Assembly: GCA_024637225.1 (NCBI GenBank)
Contig: JAGXFP010000003.1
Location: forward strand, 1-44,719
From: Desulfobacterales bacterium
GTDB lineage: Bacteria; Desulfobacterota; Desulfobulbia; Desulfobulbales; JAGXFP01
Reading direction: 5' to 3'
DNA length: 44,719 nucleotides
Every line of letters starts with the position of its first letter. The stretch's first letter is position 1. Shown here in pieces: positions 16,773 to 25,627 of the stretch. Both the position numbers and the translations under genes were made by a program. The notes under the pieces were generated by a model, which worked only from the letters and a program-made list of their open reading frames with translations, was not told the DNA's origin and ran no database searches.

Positions 16773-17378
16773 ATGAGAGTGGCGATTACCGGAGGAAGTC
16801 ACGGCATCGGCAAGGCAACCGCCATTGCCTTTGGCAAGAATGGTGACGAGGTCTGCATTACCTACAGAAGCGATAAAAAAGCCGCCCTTGAGGTGGCTGA
16901 AAAAATCGGGGCGAAAGTTGTTAGACACGATGTGACCGACAATTCCTCAATAGAAGAGTTCAAGACGGTACTTGCGGAATGGAAACCCGAGGTCATTGTA
17001 AATAATGCGGGAGTGGTCCGCTGGAAGATTTTCAGTGAGCACAGCTTTGCCGATATTGAAAACATCCTGCGGACTAATACCGAAGGCGCCATAAAAATTG
17101 CCAAGGTAGGAGTTGACCTGAAAATCCACAGGGTGATAAATATCGTCAGTGGTTCCGCTAAAAATCCTTCCGAAAAGCTTCCGGTTTATTGCGCGAGCAA
17201 GGCGGCCATGCGGATGTTCACCATGGCCGTGGGCGAACCGATGATCTGCGTAAACCCGGGAATGACCAAAACCAGAATGACCGATTATGAAGGCGACGAA
17301 CCCGAAGACGTCGCCGCAGTAATCCTGGAGGTGGCCCATGGCAGGAAGGGTGAGTTCGGCGGTGAGGTGGATCTGTAA
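16773..17378 (+). CDS. Short-chain dehydrogenase/reductase
   Basis: This 201-aa classical-type SDR has the cofactor motif TGGSHGIG at residues 6-13, NNAG near residue 75, a catalytic serine in NIVSGSAKN and the YCASK motif with catalytic Tyr and Lys. NPGMTKTRM follows in the usual place. It is shorter than the typical 250 aa, mainly between NNAG and the active site and at the C-terminus. The frame stays open upstream, but the ATG at 16773 follows AAGGTGGA and places the Rossmann strand at the N-terminus as usual. The substrate is unknown. It is probably co-transcribed with the DUF2267 gene 29 bp downstream. Confidence 0.85.
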   Translation: MRVAITGGSHGIGKATAIAFGKNGDEVCITYRSDKKAALEVAEKIGAKVVRHDVTDNSSIEEFKTVLAEWKPEVIVNNAGVVRWKIFSEHSFADIENILRTNTEGAIKIAKVGVDLKIHRVINIVSGSAKNPSEKLPVYCASKAAMRMFTMAVGEPMICVNPGMTKTRMTDYEGDEPEDVAAVILEVAHGRKGEFGGEVDL

Positions 17379-17407
17379 ATCAGCAGGCAAATCAAGAAGG
17401 CATCAAA

Positions 17408-17803
17408 ATGAAATACAATGAATTCATAGAGCGGGTCAGGGAAGATGCTGGCTTTGACGACCACCTGAAGGCCGGGATGATCAGCAGGGAGGTGCTGGGA
17501 ACAGTGGGCGAATTACTGACCAGCACCGGCCGGCATAATTTTGGGGCGTAGTTGCCGGATGAATTAAAAAAACATATCAGCGCCTGGCAAGATACGCTGG
17601 AGGGAGAAAAGCTCGTTCCGGGACTTACCCCCGAGAGGATTATCAATACAATACAGGCCCGATCTGAGCTGAATCATACTGAAACGGTAAAAGGAATCTC
17701 GGCGGTGATGCAAGTGCTGCGAAGTGCTATCTCCACCGAACAATTCGACGAAATACGCGAACAATTGAAAAACCTGGACCCGCTGATTGAAATAGAAAAA
17801 TAA
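17408..17803 (+). pseudogene. DUF2267 protein gene interrupted by an in-frame TAG
   Basis: The ATG at 17408 follows a GAAGG Shine-Dalgarno and begins MKYNEFIERVREDAG, a typical DUF2267 start. After 47 codons a TAG (17549-17551) stops the frame. The same frame then continues with LPDELKKHISAWQDTL and runs to TAA at 17801-17803, so one substitution accounts for the break. In DUF2267 relatives the motif at this place is QLP, so the TAG most simply derives from CAG (Gln) by one C-to-T change. The intact protein would be 131 aa and of unknown function. It may be a recent pseudogene, a sequencing or assembly error, or a suppressed stop. The reading frame after the stop shows no other damage. Confidence 0.8.
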
Positions 17804-18102
17804 AAACGCTATAATTTGCAAGCCGCATTAATCCGACCGGCAGGCATTCCCCGGCCTTTCTCCCTTAAAGAATCTTCTAACTTCCTGAGCTAAAGATACA
17901 GTCCGACGTTGTTACGCCCTCTCGTTTTGTTATCAACCGCGACGAAATTTTTTCACGGTCCGCCGCTGATCCCCCAGCAAAAGATTACGAAATTATTTAC
18001 CCGATCCCTTGCAACTTACCGGCACAGTATTTATAAATCTGGTTAGTTTTTTTAACTAAATGGTAGATGACAAACTAAAACCGGGATTATTTATACGACA
18101 AT
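17804..18102. other. Gene-free promoter region of the bat operon (299 bp)
   Basis: No reading frame is supported here. It is AT-rich towards the moxR start and contains TTAGTT-TTTTT-AACTAA (near 18044-18059), a short palindrome that could be an operator or a weak hairpin. TATAAT also occurs at about 17811 directly after the DUF2267 stop. The moxR promoter is expected here. Confidence 0.45.
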
Positions 18103-19062
18103 ATGGAAAACCAGAACGCATTTAAAGAATTGCAGGGCTGGCTGGAAAGGCAGATCATCGGCCAGCACAAACTGGTGGAGCGCCTGCTTATCGCGATGCT
18201 CGCCGATGGACATCTTCTGGTGGAAGGGGCGCCGGGCCTGGCCAAGACCAAGGCGATAAAATGCCTCTCCGAGGGCATCCAGGGCGATTTCCACCGAATC
18301 CAATTCACTCCCGACCTGCTGCCGGGCGACGTGACCGGCACCGAGATTTACCATCCCGAGGACGGCAGTTTCAGGTTTCAACACGGTCCCGTCTTTCATA
18401 ACCTTCTCCTGGCCGATGAAATCAACCGAGCTCCGGCCAAGGTCCAATCCGCTCTCCTTGAGGCGATGGCGGAGCGGCAGGTCAGTATCGGCCGCCAGTC
18501 ATACAAGCTGCCGGAGATGTTCCTGGTCATGGCGACCCAGAACCCTATTGAGCAGGAGGGGACTTATCCCTTGCCCGAAGCGCAGCTTGACCGTTTCCTG
18601 ATGCACGTCTCGGTCGGCTATCCTAACCTGGATGCCGAGCGGGAGATCCTGGCCCTGGCCCGGCGGGAGGCGAAAAACGAGGCGGCGCCGCCCTTGGAGG
18701 TCATCAGTCTGGAAACGATCATGGCCGCGCGCCGGGAGGTTATGGGGGTCCATATGTCTCCCGGGGTTGACGAGTATATCGTCCAGCTGGTCATGGCCTC
18801 AAGGTCGCCCAAGCAATACTCCCGGGAAATGGCGAACTGGATCGAATACGGCGGCAGCCCCCGGGCCACCATCGCCCTGGACCGTTGCGCCCGGTCCCTG
18901 GCCTGGCTCCAGGGGCGTGACTTCGTCAGTCCCGATGACGTTCAGGATGTGGTCCACGACGTCCTGCGCCACCGGTTGATCTTAAGTTTCGAGGCAGAAG
19001 CCAACGGCATTACCAAAGATCAGGTTATCGATTCCCTGTTGCGCCATGTCCCCGTTGTCTGA
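18103..19062 (+). CDS. MoxR-family AAA+ ATPase
   Basis: This 319-aa AAA+ ATPase belongs to the MoxR group, which act as chaperones for maturation of complexes together with von Willebrand A proteins. Walker A is GAPGLAKT (residues 42-49) and Walker B is LLLADEINRAP (D105, E106). The sensor-1 region is VMATQNPIEQEGTYPLPEAQLDRF, a hallmark of MoxR. The lid domain with sensor 2 (SPRATIALDR) is complete. The length is normal. No strong Shine-Dalgarno precedes the ATG, but the first residues fit the family. It is the first gene of a tightly packed operon with DUF58, DUF4381, BatA, BatB/C and BatD, the standard Bat arrangement. Confidence 0.93.
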   Translation: MENQNAFKELQGWLERQIIGQHKLVERLLIAMLADGHLLVEGAPGLAKTKAIKCLSEGIQGDFHRIQFTPDLLPGDVTGTEIYHPEDGSFRFQHGPVFHNLLLADEINRAPAKVQSALLEAMAERQVSIGRQSYKLPEMFLVMATQNPIEQEGTYPLPEAQLDRFLMHVSVGYPNLDAEREILALARREAKNEAAPPLEVISLETIMAARREVMGVHMSPGVDEYIVQLVMASRSPKQYSREMANWIEYGGSPRATIALDRCARSLAWLQGRDFVSPDDVQDVVHDVLRHRLILSFEAEANGITKDQVIDSLLRHVPVV

Positions 19063-19065
19063 CCG

Positions 19066-19998
19066 ATGAAACCTCTGGTAAACGGCCCCCCCCAAGGCGC
19101 TTATTGCGAACTAAACGAATTGATCAGGCTGAGATTCCCGGCCCGCGAACTGAAGCTCGGTAAGCAGCGTAAGGTCTTCAGCCAGATGGTCGGTCCCCAC
19201 CAGGCTCGGTTCAGGGGGCGGGGGATCGAATTCGAGGAGGTGCGGATCTACCAGCCCGGTGACGATATCCGCAATATCGACTGGCGGGTAACGGCCCGGT
19301 CCGGCAAGCCCCATACCAAAATGTTCCGCGAGGAGCGGGAGCGGCCGGTGCTGCTGCTGATCGACCAGAGCCTGTCGATGTTCTTCGGTAGCAGAAACTG
19401 CTTCAAATCGGTGCTGGCGGCCCATGCCGCGGCGCTTCTGGCTTGGGCCGCCCTGCAAAACACCGACCGGATCGGCGGTCTGGTCTTCAACGGCCTGGAG
19501 CACAGCGAAGTCCGCTCGAAACGCAACTCCGGCACGGTCTTGCACCTCCTCAAGCAGATCAATGACTTCAACCATCGGCTGAACCGGGAGTTCGCCCCGG
19601 TCGATTCGGCCGTCAACCAGGCCTTGGAGGAGTTGCGGCGCATAACCCGGCCCGGCGCCAATATCTTTATTCTAAGCGATTTCCGGGGCTTAAGCGACAA
19701 GGGTATCAAACATCTCTATCTGCTCGGCAAGCATAACGATATCACGGCGATGAGGGTTTTCGATCCGCTTGAACAGCATCTTCCCCCGGAAGGTAACTAC
19801 ACCATCACCGACGGGGAAAACCGTTTGTCGCTCTACAGCGGCGATCCGGAACTGCGCCATCGCTACCGGGAAAGGTTCCGCCAAGAAAGCGACAGCCTGC
19901 TTAAAATGCTCGGACCGATGGGAATTCCCCTCCTGACCATTTCGACGGCCGATTCACCGCTCCGGTATTTCAGGGAACTGCTGGGAGGCAGAAAATGA
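19066..19998 (+). CDS. DUF58 domain protein (von Willebrand A-like)
   Basis: This 310-aa cytoplasmic protein starts 3 bp after the moxR stop. It has the DUF58 signature YQPGDDIRNIDWRVTARSGKPH at about residues 66-88. A VWA-like metal site follows in LLLIDQSLSMFFGS (D-x-S-x-S, near 103-107). DUF58 proteins are regular partners of MoxR ATPases. The gene overlaps the next one by 4 bp (ATGA), which indicates translational coupling. Its molecular role is unknown beyond this association. Confidence 0.9.
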   Translation: MKPLVNGPPQGAYCELNELIRLRFPARELKLGKQRKVFSQMVGPHQARFRGRGIEFEEVRIYQPGDDIRNIDWRVTARSGKPHTKMFREERERPVLLLIDQSLSMFFGSRNCFKSVLAAHAAALLAWAALQNTDRIGGLVFNGLEHSEVRSKRNSGTVLHLLKQINDFNHRLNREFAPVDSAVNQALEELRRITRPGANIFILSDFRGLSDKGIKHLYLLGKHNDITAMRVFDPLEQHLPPEGNYTITDGENRLSLYSGDPELRHRYRERFRQESDSLLKMLGPMGIPLLTISTADSPLRYFRELLGGRK

Positions 19999-20468
19999 AC
20001 GGCGATCCCTTGGCCCAACTGCGCGATATCCATCTGCCTGAACCGGTCGGCTGGTGGCCACCGGCCCCCGGCTGGTGGGTGCTGGGGGTTATTGTCCTGG
20101 TTCTGGCCGCGGTCGCGGCCCGTTATCTGGTTCGATATATTAGTCGGGGCCGCTTCCGGCGCGAGGCCCGGCGTGAATTGAGCAATCTTGCCGGGAACCA
20201 GGCCGGCATGGATGACCGCCAGCTTGTTGAACAGTTGAACATCCTGCTCCGTCAGGTTGCGATCAGGGCCTACGGCAGGGAGACGGTTTCTCCCCTGGTT
20301 GGCGGCAGATGGCTGGAATTTCTCAACCGTAAGGGCGATACCGACCAATTTACGGCCGGGCCGGGCCAGGTGCTTGGTGATGGACACTACCGGTCCGAAA
20401 TCAAGGCCGATGCGGAGCGTCTGGTCCCTCTGGTCGAAAAATGGCTGAGGAGACGCCATCCATGCTGA
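19995..20468 (+). CDS. DUF4381 membrane protein
   Basis: This 157-aa protein has the short N-terminal motif LRDIHLPEPVGWWPPAPGWW, typical of DUF4381, followed by one membrane helix (about residues 28-48) and a cytoplasmic helical domain with basic residues (RFRREARREL). It overlaps DUF58 upstream and batA downstream. DUF4381 proteins are standard members of moxR-bat operons and probably anchor or link the complex at the inner membrane. Confidence 0.88.
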   Translation: MNGDPLAQLRDIHLPEPVGWWPPAPGWWVLGVIVLVLAAVAARYLVRYISRGRFRREARRELSNLAGNQAGMDDRQLVEQLNILLRQVAIRAYGRETVSPLVGGRWLEFLNRKGDTDQFTAGPGQVLGDGHYRSEIKADAERLVPLVEKWLRRRHPC

Positions 20469-21472
20469 ACTTTATCTGGCCGTGGGCCTTCTGGCTAATG
20501 CCCCTGCCGATACTTGCCTACCTGCTACTGCCGAAAAGCGGCAGGCGTGAAGCGGCCCTGTTCGTGCCTTTTTACCGAGACGTGCTCTCCTTCGAGCGCC
20601 AGAGCGGCCGTCCGGGCGGCGGAATGAAGATCGGCAGAGGGCTTCTGCTTTTATTGGTCTGGAGCCTGTTAATCGCGGCGACCGCGCGGCCTCAGTGGCT
20701 AGGTGAACCGGTACCGCTGCCGACCATGGGCCGGGACCTGATGTTGGCCGTCGATATCTCAGGCAGCATGGCCCAAGAGGATATGATTCTGAACGGCCGG
20801 CAAGTGCCCCGCCTCGCTCTGGTCAAGAAAGTGGTCAACGATTTTATTCAACGGAGGGTGGGCGACCGGGTCGGTCTGCTGCTGTTCGGCACCGAGGCCT
20901 ATATCCAGGCGCCGCTGACCTTCGACCGAAAGACGGTCGGGACCCTGCTCGACGAGGCCCTGATAGGTTTTGCCGGCAAAAAGACCTCGATCGGCAATGC
21001 CATCGGTTTGGCGGTGAAACGACTCAAGAAAAGGCCTGTCGACAACCGGATTCTGATCCTCCTGACCGACGGCAGCAATACCGCCGGTTCCGTCGATCCG
21101 CTGACCGCCACGGAACTGGCGGCCGAGACCGGGGTGCGCATCCATACCATCGGGGTCGGAGCGGAAGAAATGGTGGTTCGCGGTTTTTTCGGCAGTCAGA
21201 GGGTCAATCCTTCCGCCGATCTGGACGAAGAGACCTTACAGAAAATAGCCGATAAAACCGGGGGCAGATATTTCCGGGCCCGCAATCCCGAGGATCTGGA
21301 AAAGATCTACCAGATCATCGACCAGTTGGAGCCGATCGAACAGGAAAGCGAGATTTTCCGGCCGGTCAAATCCCTTTTTTATGCGCCCCTGGCCGCGGCC
21401 CTGATTTTGAGTTTCCTGTGTGGAACCGCGATGCTTTTGCAATTTATCCTGAAAAGCGAGGGGAGGGAGTAG
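20462..21472 (+). CDS. batA: BatA-type von Willebrand A membrane protein
   Basis: This is a 336-aa inner-membrane protein with two N-terminal hydrophobic segments (about residues 5-23 and 60-75), a VWA domain and a C-terminal membrane helix (about 305-330). The MIDAS metal site is seen as AVDISGSM (D98-x-S-x-S102) and LTDGSNT. The ATG at 20462 was chosen because GAGGAGA lies about 10 nt before it and the next residues begin a membrane helix. It overlaps the DUF4381 stop by 7 bp. BatA proteins in other bacteria are linked to aerotolerance, envelope stress or protein-complex assembly; the exact role here is unknown. Confidence 0.9.
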   Translation: MLNFIWPWAFWLMPLPILAYLLLPKSGRREAALFVPFYRDVLSFERQSGRPGGGMKIGRGLLLLLVWSLLIAATARPQWLGEPVPLPTMGRDLMLAVDISGSMAQEDMILNGRQVPRLALVKKVVNDFIQRRVGDRVGLLLFGTEAYIQAPLTFDRKTVGTLLDEALIGFAGKKTSIGNAIGLAVKRLKKRPVDNRILILLTDGSNTAGSVDPLTATELAAETGVRIHTIGVGAEEMVVRGFFGSQRVNPSADLDEETLQKIADKTGGRYFRARNPEDLEKIYQIIDQLEPIEQESEIFRPVKSLFYAPLAAALILSFLCGTAMLLQFILKSEGRE

Positions 21473-23407
21473 ATGGCTTTTATTCCGGCTGACTTTCATT
21501 TCCTGCGCCCCCTATGGCTGCTCGCCTTTATTCCGGCGGCTATGCTCTATTGGCGGCTGCATCGCCGGCAGGCGAACGGCAGCGGTTGGACCCGGGCCGT
21601 CGACCGCTCTTTATTGCCTTATCTGCTCGACGGCAAGACCGGCAAACAACAGGGCTGGGCCTTGGCTTTCCTCCTGGTCGGCTGGCTGCTGGCGACTCTG
21701 GCCCTGGCGGGACCTGCCTGGGAGAAGCTGCCCCAACCGGTCCGCAAGAAAAGCGAGGCCCTGGTCATCATTCAGGACCTTTCCCTTTCGATGTTCGCCA
21801 CCGATCTCAGTCCGAATCGGCTGACCCGGGCCAGACACAAATTGCTCGATCTTCTGGCTGAACGCCGGGAGGGGACCACTGCCTTAATCGTATATTCCGG
21901 CGATGCCCACGTCGTTGTCCCCCTGACCGACGATACCCGAACCATCACCGGGATGGTTCGGGACCTGTCGCCTGCGATCATGCCGGTTTACGGCAGCAAC
22001 TTCCCCGAGGCGGTATCACTTGCCCTGCAACTTCTTGAGGATGGGGCCGCCGGCCGGGGCAGGCTGCTGCTGATCACCGATGAAGTCGAAAGTGATACTT
22101 TAGGCAGGGTCAAAGATCTCCTGGCAGGCAGGGACGTAGTGTTGTCCGTTCTCGGAGTCGGGACCGCGGATGGCGGACCGATCCCGAAAGGCGACGGCGG
22201 TTTTTTAACCGATGAGCATGGAGAAATAATCGTTCCCAGGCTGAACCGTGAAAATCTGAAGAATCTTGCCGCGATGAACGGCGGACGATATAGCGATATC
22301 CGCCTGGATGACACCGATATCGATTATCTGTTGGCGGCGCAGCCTTTGGAAGTTCGGGACGACCAATACCGGCAGATCGATCGGGAGTTCGACCAATGGC
22401 GGGAGCAGGGCTATTGGCTGGTCCTGGCCATCCTGCCTTTGGCATTGCTCGCCTTCCGGCGGGGCTGGCTGTTGGGTTTGATCATCCTTCTCCTTTTGCC
22501 GGCCGCCGAAGCCCGGGCCATGGGCTGGCAGGACCTGTGGTTTCGCAAAGACCAGCAGGGCATGCGGGCTCTTGAAAAGAACGATCCCGGGGAAGCGGCC
22601 AGGCTCTTTGAAGAACCTCTTTGGCAAGGTGTCGCGAGCTATCGGGCCGGTAATTACCAAGAGGCCGCCGGAAGTTTCGAGGAATCTGACAGCGCCGAGA
22701 ATAATTACAATCGCGGCAACGCCCTGGCCAGACATGGCCGCCTGCGGGAAGCCGTCGAAGCCTACGATAAAGCATTGCAGCAGAACCCCAAACTTGAAGA
22801 CGCCGATTATAACAGGGATTTGCTCGAAAAACTGATGGAGCAGCAAAAACAACAGGACGGGCAGGAAAAGGATCAGGACTCTTCCAAAAACCAACCGGGA
22901 GATAAAGGCGATCAGGACTGGCAGGACGCCGGCAAGAAAGACCAACAGGATCAGGGCCGGGACGGGCAAGGTCAAAACCGGCAGCAATCCCGGGACCATA
23001 CCGGTGATAAACAGGAAGGCAATGATTCCTTGAACAAAGAGCAACCGGAGCAACAAGGGCGGCAACAGGAACAACAGCAGGCCAACCGGCAGGAGGATAA
23101 ACAAAAAGAAGAAACTTCCTCCGCGGACAAGCAGGCGGACCGCAAGGATAATCCTGAAGAGCAGGAGAAAAAGGCGGGCGGGAAGGCGGTTGACAAGGCG
23201 ATTGACAAGGCGGGTGAAGAGGAGAAGGCCGACATCCCGGAGAGCCTTACGGCCGAGGACCGGCGGAACGCTGAAAAACAGCAGGCCCTCGAGCAGTGGC
23301 TGCGGCGCATCCCCGATAATCCCGGCGGGCTCTTGAAACGCAAGTTCGAGTATCAGTCTCAGCAGAACCGTAACCGTAATCCCTCAAACAATCGGAAAAT
23401 ATGGTAG
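21473..23407 (+). CDS. BatB/BatC fusion: VWA domain plus TPR and charged low-complexity tail
   Basis: This 644-aa protein starts directly after the batA stop. The N-terminal half is BatB-like, with two hydrophobic segments (about residues 12-28 and 62-80), a VWA domain with D102-L-S-L-S106 (IIQDLSLSMFATDL) and membrane segments around 310-345. The second half is BatC-like, with a TPR region (AENNYNRGNALARHGRLREA, about 405-455). It is followed by about 140 residues almost entirely of Gln, Asp, Lys, Glu and Gly, and a short ordered tail (LEQWLRRIPDNPGGLLKRKF) conserved in BatC-type proteins. In many genomes BatB and BatC are separate; here they are one chain. Confidence 0.88.
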   Translation: MAFIPADFHFLRPLWLLAFIPAAMLYWRLHRRQANGSGWTRAVDRSLLPYLLDGKTGKQQGWALAFLLVGWLLATLALAGPAWEKLPQPVRKKSEALVIIQDLSLSMFATDLSPNRLTRARHKLLDLLAERREGTTALIVYSGDAHVVVPLTDDTRTITGMVRDLSPAIMPVYGSNFPEAVSLALQLLEDGAAGRGRLLLITDEVESDTLGRVKDLLAGRDVVLSVLGVGTADGGPIPKGDGGFLTDEHGEIIVPRLNRENLKNLAAMNGGRYSDIRLDDTDIDYLLAAQPLEVRDDQYRQIDREFDQWREQGYWLVLAILPLALLAFRRGWLLGLIILLLLPAAEARAMGWQDLWFRKDQQGMRALEKNDPGEAARLFEEPLWQGVASYRAGNYQEAAGSFEESDSAENNYNRGNALARHGRLREAVEAYDKALQQNPKLEDADYNRDLLEKLMEQQKQQDGQEKDQDSSKNQPGDKGDQDWQDAGKKDQQDQGRDGQGQNRQQSRDHTGDKQEGNDSLNKEQPEQQGRQQEQQQANRQEDKQKEETSSADKQADRKDNPEEQEKKAGGKAVDKAIDKAGEEEKADIPESLTAEDRRNAEKQQALEQWLRRIPDNPGGLLKRKFEYQSQQNRNRNPSNNRKIW

Positions 23408-23414
23408 GCGACGG

Positions 23415-25136
23415 ATGAGAAGAATTTATCTGACTTTATTGATGTGTCTTACAACCATGGTTTTCACGGATACCGCCCCGGCCGCAATTTCGGTGACCAT
23501 CGACCGGAACCAGATCTCTCTTGACGAGACCTTGAACCTGTCCATCGTCAAGGATGACGGCGCCTCTTTCTCGTCACCGGATCTGACCCCGCTGGAAAAG
23601 GATTTCCGGATTATCGGCCACAGCCAGAGCAGCAATACCCGGATCATCAACGGCTCGGTATCGTCTTCAATCATCCTTGATCTGAGTCTCGCCCCCAAGC
23701 GGTCGGGAATCCTTGAAATACCGCGGTTATCAATCGGCAATGAGATGACCGAGGCTTTGCAAGTCAAGGTGGTTACCCAGGCTCAGCCGAAGACCAGGGC
23801 TGACAATGCGCCGCTGTTTATCGAAACCGAGCTCGACAAAGATACGGTGCCGGTTCAGGCCCAGGTGATTTTAACCCTGCGGATCTATTGGGCGGTTGAA
23901 GCAAACATAAACGAGCCCGCCGACCCGCAGCTTAATGACGCTTTACTGCAACGGCTCGATGATGCCACCTATAACAAGACTGTTAACGGACGGAATCACA
24001 AGGTGTTCGAGCGGAAATATGCGATCTTTCCCCAGAAGAGCGGGGAGCTTCTAATCCCACAGCTTATCGTCCAGGCAACCGTCCCGGACCGGCAAAGGCG
24101 TGGCAACCTGTACGACTTTTTCGGGGCCGGGGGCCGGGAAGTGAAGCTGCGTAGCGAGACGAAAAAGGTCACGGTCTTAGAAAAACCGCCGGAATATCCG
24201 GCCGGGGAGGTGTGGCTGCCGACCGACAAACTGACGATTGCCGAGGAGTGGAGCGCCGAGCCGGATCAATTGCAGGTCGGCGAATCGGTAACCGTAACCA
24301 TTGCCCTGGCCGGCCATGGCCTGCTGTCCGCCCAATTGCCGCCGATCGAACTGCCCGAGACCGCCGGCCTCAAACTCTATCAGGGCAAGGCCGAAGTGCA
24401 GGATCTCACCAAGTCAGACGGAGTCACCGGGATCAGGAAAGAGAGCATCGCTCTCATCCCAGTTGAAGCCGGGCGCAAGGAATTGCCGGAAATCAGGATT
24501 CCCTGGTGGAATCTGCAAGAGGGCAGGGTGGATTACGTAGTTATTCCGGCCCGGCAATTGACGATCAAAGCCGCTGCAACCGGCAGCGGCCCAGCAGGCC
24601 AGGCCACCCCGCCGGCGCTAAATCAGCCGAAACAGGGTAGGGCCTTGCCTACTCAGATTGCCATTCAGGAGTCGCGCTTTAATCGACCACTGCTCTTTCT
24701 TGTCGCCTTCCTGGCCCTGGCCTGGCTCGTTACCTTATCATTTTTAATCAAGACCAGGCGGCGCATGACAGGACTGGCCGCCGGAGGTATAACGGAGAGC
24801 GGCGAACAGGATAATCCCAGGGAAAAAGAGGCTTTCCGGAAATTACGTCTTGCCTGCCGGGCCAACGATCCGATCAGGGCGAGAAAGGCCCTGGCCGACT
24901 GGGTAAGAGCTAAGCCGAAAGGGCATGGGGTGCGATCCGTTTCCGACCTGCGAAAGATCTATCCCGGTTCCGGTCTCGCTGTTATCATCGAAGAATTGGA
25001 TCGAATCCTCTATGGTCGGGAAGATCAACCGATCGAATGGCGCGGTAAGGAACTGCTTGAAGAGTTGGAGGCAATCAAAAAAACCGGTGCGGCAAAGCCC
25101 CGGCACAAATCGTCATTGCCGCAACTTTATAAGTGA
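23415..25136 (+). CDS. batD: BatD protein (oxygen-tolerance family)
   Basis: This 573-aa exported protein closes the bat operon. A signal peptide covers residues 1-24 (MRRIYLTLLMCLTTMVFTDT, ending APAA). The large periplasmic part contains Ig-like beta segments typical of BatD, including VTIDRNQISLDETLNL and RKYAIFPQKSGELLIPQL. A membrane helix lies at about 418-440 (PLLFLVAFLALAWLVTLSF). A basic cytoplasmic C-terminal tail of about 130 residues follows. Length and layout are normal for the family. The start is 7 bp after the upstream stop. No convincing terminator follows. Confidence 0.9.
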   Translation: MRRIYLTLLMCLTTMVFTDTAPAAISVTIDRNQISLDETLNLSIVKDDGASFSSPDLTPLEKDFRIIGHSQSSNTRIINGSVSSSIILDLSLAPKRSGILEIPRLSIGNEMTEALQVKVVTQAQPKTRADNAPLFIETELDKDTVPVQAQVILTLRIYWAVEANINEPADPQLNDALLQRLDDATYNKTVNGRNHKVFERKYAIFPQKSGELLIPQLIVQATVPDRQRRGNLYDFFGAGGREVKLRSETKKVTVLEKPPEYPAGEVWLPTDKLTIAEEWSAEPDQLQVGESVTVTIALAGHGLLSAQLPPIELPETAGLKLYQGKAEVQDLTKSDGVTGIRKESIALIPVEAGRKELPEIRIPWWNLQEGRVDYVVIPARQLTIKAAATGSGPAGQATPPALNQPKQGRALPTQIAIQESRFNRPLLFLVAFLALAWLVTLSFLIKTRRRMTGLAAGGITESGEQDNPREKEAFRKLRLACRANDPIRARKALADWVRAKPKGHGVRSVSDLRKIYPGSGLAVIIEELDRILYGREDQPIEWRGKELLEELEAIKKTGAAKPRHKSSLPQLYK

Positions 25137-25627
25137 GATCGCCCGAGACCATTTTTGTAGCTGTTGATTTTTTTGGCCAAGCTCCGTACAGGTCAAATGT
25201 GCAGGACGATTATTTCGCCCGGCTGGTTTAGTGCCGGAAGCCCCCGCCATAATTTCACGAGATTCCCCCGAAGCATAGTAAGTAGTCCGAGCACCGGGAC
25301 TCCTCCCAATATCTTTCCATAACTAATTAGATAAACCGCCAAGATAATCTTAGATATAGCTTGAAATTCGGTTTTGTTTTCAGTAAATTGCAAAATCCCG
25401 AACAATGATGAATGACAATTCACCAACATTGATACGTGCTATATTATTAATTAAAGGTACAAAATCGTCTCTTGGCCAAGGTTGCAAAAACGGTGAGCTT
25501 TCACTTTCAGCCATCGGTTGTACAACCACACCCAATCCATTTACTGCCCGGCCGGGACATATGCCTCTTAAACAGTTAACCCATTTACTTTTTATAAGAA
25601 TTTATATGTTTTTTAAGGAGCTTAAAA
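25137..25627. other. Gene-free region before the Wood-Ljungdahl cluster (491 bp)
   Basis: No reading frame here has convincing protein features. The region is AT-rich towards folD. It includes a short palindrome GGTTGTACAACC (near 25515-25526) and a TTGATA/TATATT promoter-like pair near 25428-25450. Two TTGGCCAAG-like words occur (near 25174 and 25471). It is the most likely site of the promoter and regulator binding for folD and possibly the whole cluster. Confidence 0.45.

Noticed and set aside
17549..17551. Pyrrolysine at the TAG of the DUF2267 gene
   Set aside because: The protein family has Gln here, there is no methylamine methyltransferase context and no PYLIS-like structure was seen. 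One C-to-T change is simpler. Kept only as something to exclude.
25193..25429. 78-aa minus-strand frame between batD and folD
   Set aside because: No ribosome site, no family resemblance and biased hydrophobic composition from AT-rich DNA. I treat the region as non-coding.
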